From assembly GCA_964426655.1 (NCBI GenBank), contig CAYRQT010000057.1, positions 1 to 10,791 on the forward strand: a stretch of DNA of 10,791 nt. The letters run 5' to 3'. This stretch comes from RGIG8306 sp964426655. GTDB lineage: Bacteria; Bacillota; Clostridia; Lachnospirales; Lachnospiraceae. Both the position numbers and the translations under genes were made by a program. Below the pieces are notes generated by a model. It saw only the letters and a program-made list of their open reading frames with translations, had not been told where the DNA came from and ran no database searches. Positions within the stretch are counted from its first letter, which is position 1, and the number at the start of each line of letters is the position of its first letter. Shown here piece by piece: positions 6,206 through 10,791 of this stretch.

Positions 6206-6763
6206 TCAGACCACAATCTCCTCTTCCGCTTCTTCTTTGATTTCCTCTGCCAATACCGGATCCATGGCCGGCAGGTCCGCCGCTCCGGACAGGCCAAAGC
6301 GCCGTAAAAACTCTTCGGAAGTGGCAAACAACAAAGGCCTGCCCGGCGTGTCCAGACGGCCCACCTCTTCAATTAAGCCATATTCCACCAGCTTGTTTAC
6401 CGCAAAGTCACTTTTCACGCCCCTGACCCGTTCAATATCTGTTTTGGTCACAGGCTGCTTATAGGCAATGATGGAAAGGGTTTCCAAAAGCACGTCTGTC
6501 AGCACCGGCTTTCTGGGCTGGGAGGCCAGCCGGATCAGGGTCTCGTAATAGGCCCCCTTTGTGCAAAGCTGCACCTTATCCTCCAGAAAAAGCAGCTCCA
6601 GCCCCCGGTCATCGGCAGCGTACTCCTGCTGCAGGGTTTCTAACACCTTTCTGGTGTCTGCTGGGGCCAGGTCAATGGCTGCAGCCAGTCTTGAAATTTC
6701 CACCGCCTTGCCCATGGTAAACAAAATGGCTTCCAGCGCCGGTTTGTATTGATTTTCTGTCAT
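6206..6763 (-). CDS. scpB: Segregation and condensation protein B
   Basis: ScpB is a dimeric winged-helix kleisin-interacting subunit of the SMC-ScpAB condensin complex that compacts and segregates the chromosome. The family signatures are clear: LETLSIIAYKQPVTK followed by ERVRGVKSD (94-119), and VGRLDTPGRPLLFAT followed by EEFLRRFGL (134-158). The protein is 185 residues from the ATG at 6763, normal for the family, and ends in an acidic tail rich in Glu. The GTG two codons upstream overlaps the GGAG, so the ATG is the better start (GGAG, 5-nt spacing). The scpA stop codon TAA runs directly into this ribosome binding site, TAAGGAG, leaving 9 nt between stop and start. This suggests translational coupling and equal expression with ScpA. 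No smc gene lies in the window. Confidence 0.96.
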   Translation of the reverse strand: MTENQYKPALEAILFTMGKAVEISRLAAAIDLAPADTRKVLETLQQEYAADDRGLELLFLEDKVQLCTKGAYYETLIRLASQPRKPVLTDVLLETLSIIAYKQPVTKTDIERVRGVKSDFAVNKLVEYGLIEEVGRLDTPGRPLLFATSEEFLRRFGLSGAADLPAMDPVLAEEIKEEAEEEIVV

Positions 6764-6772
6764 GTTCACTCC

Positions 6773-7561
6773 TTACTGGTAGCTGTCCAGATCAGTCTGC
6801 AAAATCTGCCCGCCCCCGGACTGGTTCCACTCCATTTCCAGTTCCCCAAAGGCTTCCTCCTGGCGGGCCGTCAGCTGCCCCACCTTCATCAGTTCTAAAA
6901 TGGCCAGGAAGGTGACCACCAGCTCCGTTTTATCCCCTGCCGTCTCCAAAAGCTCCCGAAAGCGAAAGCTTTGGCGATGGGCAGCCAGAGAGCGGATAAA
7001 GGAGATTTTATCGGACAGCTTCAGCTTTTCCCTTTGAATGGTGCCAAAGTGGCTGCGCACCGGGTCCACCTTGTCCATTTGGCGACGCATCACCATCTGG
7101 AACACCTCCTGAAGCCTTTGCAGGGTCAGATCCCCCAAAAGGGCATCCATATCAATGGGGGGAATGTATTCGATTACCTCTTTGGGCAGGGTGGTTTCCT
7201 TATAAAAGTGGCCCTCCGCCCCCTCTTCCTTATCCCGCAGGGAGGAAGCCAGTGCCTTAAAGGTCTTGTATTCAATTAAGCGGGCCACCAGTTCTTCCCG
7301 GGGGTCCAGTTCCTCTCCCTCTTCGTTTTCTTCCGGAGGCAGAAGCATTTTGGCCTTGATCTGAATCAAAGTGGCGGCCATGACCATGAATTCGCTCACC
7401 ACGTCCAGATCCCGTTTGGGCATCCGGTTCACATAGTCCAGGTATTGCTCGGTAATGGTCACAATGGGGATGTCATAAATGTTGATTTGGTTCTTGTCAA
7501 TCAGGTGCAACAGCAGGTCCAGGGGGCCTTCAAAGACCTCCAGCTTCACAGGTATCTGCAT
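6773..7561 (-). CDS. scpA: Segregation and condensation protein A (kleisin)
   Basis: ScpA is the kleisin that bridges the two SMC heads and recruits the ScpB dimer in bacterial condensin. Seen in the 262-residue product: the N-terminal FEGPLDLLLHLI signature at 10-21, which contacts the SMC neck; the helix ATLIQIKAKMLLPPE at 63-77; an acidic linker at 77-90; and the C-terminal winged-helix motif LVVTFLAILELMK at 214-226, followed by an acidic segment that binds the SMC cap. Length is typical. The start ATG at 7561 follows GGAGGG with 8 nt between. It sits 44 nt behind the phosphoesterase gene with no terminator between and is tightly coupled to scpB. Confidence 0.96.
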   Translation of the reverse strand: MQIPVKLEVFEGPLDLLLHLIDKNQINIYDIPIVTITEQYLDYVNRMPKRDLDVVSEFMVMAATLIQIKAKMLLPPEENEEGEELDPREELVARLIEYKTFKALASSLRDKEEGAEGHFYKETTLPKEVIEYIPPIDMDALLGDLTLQRLQEVFQMVMRRQMDKVDPVRSHFGTIQREKLKLSDKISFIRSLAAHRQSFRFRELLETAGDKTELVVTFLAILELMKVGQLTARQEEAFGELEMEWNQSGGGQILQTDLDSYQ

Positions 7562-7605
7562 GCCTTTTTCCCTCCGTATCTTTTCTTAGGATACCATAAA
7601 TCCCC

Positions 7606-8505
7606 TTACCGGGCAACCCCTTCCCCGGGTGTCTCCCCGGGATGAAGCACCAGTCCGACCAGCTCCGGTTTGTCTCCCAGACGGATGTTAATGGAGTGGG
7701 TGCCAAGGCCCGCACTTACCACCATCACATGCCCCTGCTCCTGAAACACCCCATAGCCATACCGGGGGAAAAAATGAAACTGGGGACTCATCAGCCCCCG
7801 CCAGCCGGGCAGCCGGATGGTGCCCCCGTGGAAATGCCCCGCCAGGGTCAGATCCGCCCCCCAGGCCTGATAGGCTTGAAAGTACAGGGGGCTGTGGGCC
7901 ATTAGAATGGAAAAGCCCTCTTTCTTTTTTCCCAGATGCTTCTCCACATACCCTTCTTCCATGGGCACCGTCTTCCCCTTCTGGTAATAATGGGATTCCA
8001 GATCCAGACCGCCAATGAGAATGGGTGTATCCTCCCCGCCCGGCCGGGTAAAGAGGGCCGTTTCATCTTCCAGATAGATGACCCCCCGGTCATGAAGCCC
8101 CTTTTTAAAGGCCTCATACCAGCCCGGATACTGCTCCTTTTCTTCCCGCATCCGCTGTTCATGGTTGCCGTTGGCATAATACACCGGCATTTTCCCCTCC
8201 AGCCTGTCCAGCAGGTCAAAAATCACATGGAAGTCCATGGGCTGCCACTCCTTCACCACCATGCTGTCCCCTCCAATGAGCAGGGCATCCGCTCCGCTTT
8301 CCAGAATGGCCTTTGCCAACTTATCTTTTCCTCCAAAGGTGTTGTTGTGCAGGTCCGTTAAAAACAAAAAAGTGGTGTTTTCATAGACCTTGCCCAATTT
8401 GGGGCTGTAAATGTGCCGGGTGGGCATGGTCAGCTGCACCCGTTCATACCGGGACCGCAGCCAGAACAGGGCCACCACCACCGCAATACCAAGTAAAACC
8501 TTCAA
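7606..8505 (-). CDS. Membrane-anchored metallophosphoesterase (YkuE/YaeI-like)
   Basis: This is a binuclear-metal phosphoesterase of the calcineurin-like fold, 299 residues. Residues 1-17 form a single hydrophobic N-terminal helix followed by RSRYER, so the enzyme is probably anchored in the membrane, possibly facing outward. The metal-binding motifs are complete and in order: DLH at 51-53, GGDS with D80, NGNHE at 112-116, MAHSP with H204, and GHFHGG at 223-228. Relatives include YkuE-type cell-wall-associated enzymes and YaeI; the substrate here is unknown. Translation probably starts at the TTG at 8505. Its AGGAGG (8511-8516) overlaps the TAG stop of the upstream ABC-F gene. An ATG between the two is in the wrong frame. 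Eight nt separate the genes, which implies coupled translation. Confidence 0.88.
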   Translation of the reverse strand: MKVLLGIAVVVALFWLRSRYERVQLTMPTRHIYSPKLGKVYENTTFLFLTDLHNNTFGGKDKLAKAILESGADALLIGGDSMVVKEWQPMDFHVIFDLLDRLEGKMPVYYANGNHEQRMREEKEQYPGWYEAFKKGLHDRGVIYLEDETALFTRPGGEDTPILIGGLDLESHYYQKGKTVPMEEGYVEKHLGKKKEGFSILMAHSPLYFQAYQAWGADLTLAGHFHGGTIRLPGWRGLMSPQFHFFPRYGYGVFQEQGHVMVVSAGLGTHSINIRLGDKPELVGLVLHPGETPGEGVAR

Positions 8506-8513
8506 CCATCCTC

Positions 8514-10319
8514 CTAACGCTGGGCTTTGATTTTTTCTTCCAGCTCTGACAGATACACATACCGTTCCATTTTCTCTTCCAGGGCTTTCTCCACCTCTGC
8601 CTTTAGAGCCATTTTTTCATTCAGCTTCACAAAATCCGTGGCACAGGCGGCAGTGTCTGCCTCCACCCCTGCCAGCTTTTCTTCCAGCTTTTCAATGTCC
8701 TCTTCTATGGTGGCATATTCTTTTTCTTCACTATAGGTAAACTTCAGTTTTTTCTCCCGGGGTTTTTCCTGCTTTCCCGGTTTGTCCTTTTGTCCGGCTC
8801 CCGGGGCAGCCTCCTGTTCCTTTTCCCCCTGGGCCATCTCCCGCCCATCCAAATAGTCGGAATAAAGGCCTTCCACCTGGCGAATGGCCGGCGGGTTTTC
8901 AAACACAAAGAGGCGGTTGGCCACCTTATCCAGAAAATACCGGTCATGGGATACGGCCAGAATAATGCCGGAAAAGCCCTGCAAATAGGCCTCTAGCACC
9001 GTCAGGGTGGGAATGTCCAGGTCATTGGTGGGCTCATCTAAAATCAGCACATTGGGGGCCTCCATCAGCACCTTTAACAGGGCAAGGCGCCGTTTTTCCC
9101 CACCGGACAGCCGGGAAATGGGGCTGTAACAAAGGGTGTCGTTAAACAGAAACTTCTCCAGCATGGCCCCTGCAGTTAATGACCCCTCCTTGGTCTGGAC
9201 CACCTCTGCCGTTTCCCGAATATAGTCAATGACCCGCATGGCTTCATCGGGCACGGGGTTTTCCTGGGCAAAGTACCCCAGTTTTACGGTCTGTCCAATG
9301 ATTACCTCCCCCTCATCCGGCGAGAGCTGCCCGGTGAGCACCTTTACCAGAGTGGTCTTCCCACAGCCATTGGGTCCGATAATGCCCAGCCGGTCTGTAC
9401 CGGTGCACACATAGGTAAAATTGGAAAATAAAAGCCGCCCTCCCAGGCTCTTGGCAATGCCCTGGGCTTCCAGGGTGGTGCGCCCCAGCCTGGTGGAGGC
9501 AGTCTGAATGTCCACTTTTCCCTCTTCCTTTGGCCCCTTCATCTCCATCAGGTTTTCCACCCGCTGAATATGGGCCTTTTGCTTGGTGGAACGGGCCCTT
9601 GCGCCCCGGTGCAGCCACTCCAGCTCTGTTTTTAACAGGCTTTGGGCCTTGCGGAAGGTGGCCAGATCCCTGGCTTCCCGGTCCGCCTTGGCCTCCAGAA
9701 AGCCGGTATAGTTGGTGCTGTAGCTGTAAAGCTTTCCCTGATCCAGTTCCACGATCCGATTGCAGACCCGGTCCAGAAAATACCGGTCATGGGTCACCAT
9801 CACCAGTGCATGCCGGTACCCCTTTAAATACGCCTCCAGCCAGGCCACCATATCCCCATCCAGGTGGTTGGTGGGCTCATCCAACAACAGAATTTCACAG
9901 GGGGACAGGAGGGCGGCCGCCAGGGCCGCCTTTTTCTTCTGTCCCCCGGACAAATGGGCTATTTTCTGTGAAAAATCGGTAAAGCCCAGCCGGTGCAGCA
10001 TGGCCTTGGCCTCTCCCTCCAGGCTCCACCGGTTGGCCTCTGTCTGATTGGCCTCAATGACATACTGGAAAATGGTGACATCCGGCGGAAATGTAGGGTT
10101 CTGGGGCAGGTAGCGCAGGAAAATGCCATTTCCTTTGGTGATTTCTCCCGCATCTGCCTCCTCCAGCCCCGCCAGAATGCGCAGCAGGGTGCTTTTCCCG
10201 GTGCCGTTAATGCCAATAATGCCCACCTTGTCCTGGTCTTCCAGACTAAAATCTGCCTGGTCCAGCAATATTTTATCGGTATAGGCCTTACAAAGACCTG
10301 TTGCAGTTAAGTAATTCAT
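8514..10319 (-). CDS. uup: ABC-F family ATPase, Uup-like
   Basis: This soluble protein has two ABC ATPase domains in one chain and no membrane segment, as in ABC-F proteins that act on ribosomes; Uup is also linked to DNA-damage tolerance and transposon excision. In 601-residue numbering: Walker A GINGTGKST at 36-44, signature LSGGQ at 123-127, Walker B LLLDEP at 144-149 with H177, then Walker A GPNGCGKTT at 315-323, LSGGE at 404-408, LILDEP at 425-430 and H458. A linker rich in Lys, Gly, Gln and Glu (about 495-525) leads into a C-terminal coiled coil at about 532-601, ending like the Uup DNA-binding domain. The interdomain WLHRGARARSTKQK also matches Uup. I start at the ATG at 10319 (GAGG, 5-nt spacing). 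Upstream in-frame starts at 10349 and 10367 overlap the predicted transcription start and have no ribosome binding site. It is the first gene of the cluster. The symbol rests on overall resemblance. Confidence 0.9.
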   Translation of the reverse strand: MNYLTATGLCKAYTDKILLDQADFSLEDQDKVGIIGINGTGKSTLLRILAGLEEADAGEITKGNGIFLRYLPQNPTFPPDVTIFQYVIEANQTEANRWSLEGEAKAMLHRLGFTDFSQKIAHLSGGQKKKAALAAALLSPCEILLLDEPTNHLDGDMVAWLEAYLKGYRHALVMVTHDRYFLDRVCNRIVELDQGKLYSYSTNYTGFLEAKADREARDLATFRKAQSLLKTELEWLHRGARARSTKQKAHIQRVENLMEMKGPKEEGKVDIQTASTRLGRTTLEAQGIAKSLGGRLLFSNFTYVCTGTDRLGIIGPNGCGKTTLVKVLTGQLSPDEGEVIIGQTVKLGYFAQENPVPDEAMRVIDYIRETAEVVQTKEGSLTAGAMLEKFLFNDTLCYSPISRLSGGEKRRLALLKVLMEAPNVLILDEPTNDLDIPTLTVLEAYLQGFSGIILAVSHDRYFLDKVANRLFVFENPPAIRQVEGLYSDYLDGREMAQGEKEQEAAPGAGQKDKPGKQEKPREKKLKFTYSEEKEYATIEEDIEKLEEKLAGVEADTAACATDFVKLNEKMALKAEVEKALEEKMERYVYLSELEEKIKAQR

Positions 10320-10356
10320 GGGTGCCTCATTTCTTTTATTTCTGTCCATCTTTACT

Positions 10357-10385
10357 ATTGTAAACAAGAAGGGCCCCTTTGTCTA
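10357..10385 (-). promoter_or_regulatory. Leftward sigma-70/SigA-type promoter of the uup-led cluster
   Basis: On the minus strand TAGACA (10385-10380) and TACAAT (10362-10357) are separated by exactly 17 nt; each hexamer differs from consensus at one position. Transcription should begin near 10350, leaving about a 30-nt leader before the ATG at 10319. This argues against the longer open frame starting at 10367. Confidence 0.7.
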
Positions 10386-10394
10386 TAAAAACCA

Positions 10395-10423
10395 TTGACA
10401 GAGAGGCGAAAATAAGGGATAAT
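10395..10423 (+). promoter_or_regulatory. Rightward promoter of tRNA-Ser
   Basis: TTGACA (10395-10400) matches the -35 consensus fully. After a 17-nt spacer, GATAAT (10418-10423) matches the -10 at five of six positions. Transcription would start near 10430, a few bases before the mature tRNA 5' end at 10436. The -35 boxes of this and the leftward promoter are only 9 nt apart, so the two polymerases may compete. Confidence 0.8.
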
Positions 10424-10435
10424 ATTTCTGTTTGT

Positions 10436-10524
10436 GGAGACGTATCGAAGGGGCCATAACGAGAACGACTCGAAATCGTTTTGGCGTGATGAGCGCCACG
10501 TGGGTTCGAATCCCACCGTCTCCG
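10436..10524 (+). tRNA. tRNA-Ser (anticodon CGA)
   Basis: A complete class II tRNA folds here. The acceptor stem is GGAGACG (10436-10442) with CGTCTCC (10517-10523), with discriminator G at 10524. The D arm is TCG/CGA. The anticodon stem AACGA/TCGTT (10464-10468, 10476-10480) carries the loop CTCGAAA, giving anticodon CGA at 10471-10473, which reads UCG serine codons. A long variable arm built on GGCG/GCGCC (about 10480-10499) and the T arm GTGGGTTCGAATCCCAC complete it. The long variable arm is diagnostic for Ser or Leu. CCA is not encoded. It is the only plus-strand gene in the window. Confidence 0.97.
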
Positions 10525-10534
10525 GTAGAAAAGA

Positions 10535-10573
10535 AGCGCCGCAAAATCATGTTAAAGGTGATTTTGCGGCGCT
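10535..10573. terminator. 15-bp perfect hairpin, likely bidirectional terminator
   Basis: AGCGCCGCAAAATCA (10535-10549) and TGATTTTGCGGCGCT (10559-10573) pair perfectly around a nine-base loop. Rightward it starts 11 nt after the tRNA and is followed by GTTATTATCTG, a moderate T-tract. Leftward it is followed by TCTTTTCT, a better one. It could therefore stop both the tRNA transcript and any leftward transcript entering from the right edge. Confidence 0.7.
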
Positions 10574-10752
10574 GTTATTATCTGTAAAAGATGATTTCCA
10601 ACTCTTCCCACATTTTGTAATCCCGCTGCTACAAAGCCAGCACTTATCAGAACCACTAGAAAAAACAAAATTGAGCCCATTCCCGTTTCTGTTTTTAAAA
10701 AATACCTGAAAAGCCGTATCACCAATGGATGGGTTATACCCGCATTATTCAT
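10552..10752 (-). CDS. Doubtful 66-codon frame with one membrane segment
   Basis: The frame from the ATG at 10752 encodes a basic N-terminus followed by one hydrophobic stretch at about 26-45 (GSILFFLVVLISAGFVAAGL), then a short polar tail. Composition is protein-like. Against it: no ribosome binding site precedes the ATG, its stop lies in the loop of the 15-bp terminator hairpin so the last codons are in one stem arm, and I recognise no family. An internal ATG at codon 25 has only a weak GGGA upstream. It may be a genuine small membrane protein, a degraded remnant, or chance. Confidence 0.25.
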   Translation of the reverse strand: MNNAGITHPLVIRLFRYFLKTETGMGSILFFLVVLISAGFVAAGLQNVGRVGNHLLQIITAPQNHL

Positions 10753-10758
10753 GGTGAC

Positions 10759-10775
10759 AGAAAGCCTAGCTTTCT
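10759..10775. repeat. 7-bp inverted repeat near the right edge
   Basis: AGAAAGC-cta-GCTTTCT forms a short perfect hairpin with a three-base loop. No T-run follows it in either direction, so it does not qualify as a terminator. It lies 7 nt upstream of the ATG of the doubtful 66-codon frame. Confidence 0.3.
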
Positions 10776-10791
10776 AATCACGAATTATCTT

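Noticed and set aside
6193..6372. 60-codon N-terminal extension of the rhomboid frame
   Set aside because: It overlaps the scpB coding region in another frame and is Arg/Lys-rich; the ATG at 6192 has a ribosome binding site and starts the family-like sequence.
9530..9982. Plus-strand open frame of 150 codons opposite the ABC-F gene
   Set aside because: It lies opposite ABC-domain coding sequence, is very rich in Pro, Gly and Trp, and has no start signals; it is a shadow of a GC-rich gene.
1..10791. CRISPR array, toxin-antitoxin pair or phage-defence cassette
   Set aside because: No regularly spaced direct repeats and no recognisable defence or toxin genes were seen on either strand.

Overview
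The window reads as chromosomal DNA of a Gram-positive, Clostridia-type Firmicute. The clues are separate ScpA and ScpB proteins, a type IIA calcium ATPase typical of gut Clostridia, strong GGAGG ribosome binding sites, TTG and GTG starts, and a tRNA gene that does not encode its CCA end. I cannot place it below class level. All recognisable protein genes lie on the minus strand. The one clear plus-strand gene is a tRNA-Ser.

Right edge (about 10,320-10,791): a tRNA-Ser(CGA) gene with a near-consensus promoter fires rightward. Back to back with it, a second sigma-70/SigA-type promoter fires leftward into the main gene cluster. A perfect 15-bp hairpin follows the tRNA, and a doubtful 66-codon membrane-protein frame overlaps it.

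Centre (2,890-10,319): a compact leftward operon-like block runs uup-like ABC-F ATPase, membrane-anchored metallophosphoesterase, scpA, scpB, rhomboid protease, Ca2+-type P-ATPase. Spacings are 8, 44, 9, 13 and 63 nt. Two of the junctions have the upstream stop codon inside or touching the downstream Shine-Dalgarno. A UMF1/Atg22-like transporter follows after 127 nt and ends at a strong intrinsic terminator at 1,449-1,481. The block is housekeeping in character: condensin subunits, a ribosome- or DNA-associated ABC-F protein, and membrane homeostasis.

Left edge (1-1,450): the DNA becomes visibly more AT-rich and looks accessory. It contains a sugar-nucleotide epimerase gene whose last 50 or so codons are missing, cut where sequence resembling an insertion-sequence terminus begins at position 39. 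Upstream of that gene is a 586-bp stretch without an intact gene. It holds a possible frameshifted small ORF, several inverted repeats, a terminator inside a 140-bp element bounded by 11-bp inverted repeats, and an apparently orphaned promoter, palindrome and ribosome binding site. This stretch is the least explained part of the window. I found no convincing new multi-gene system. The rest is ordinary conserved chromosome.
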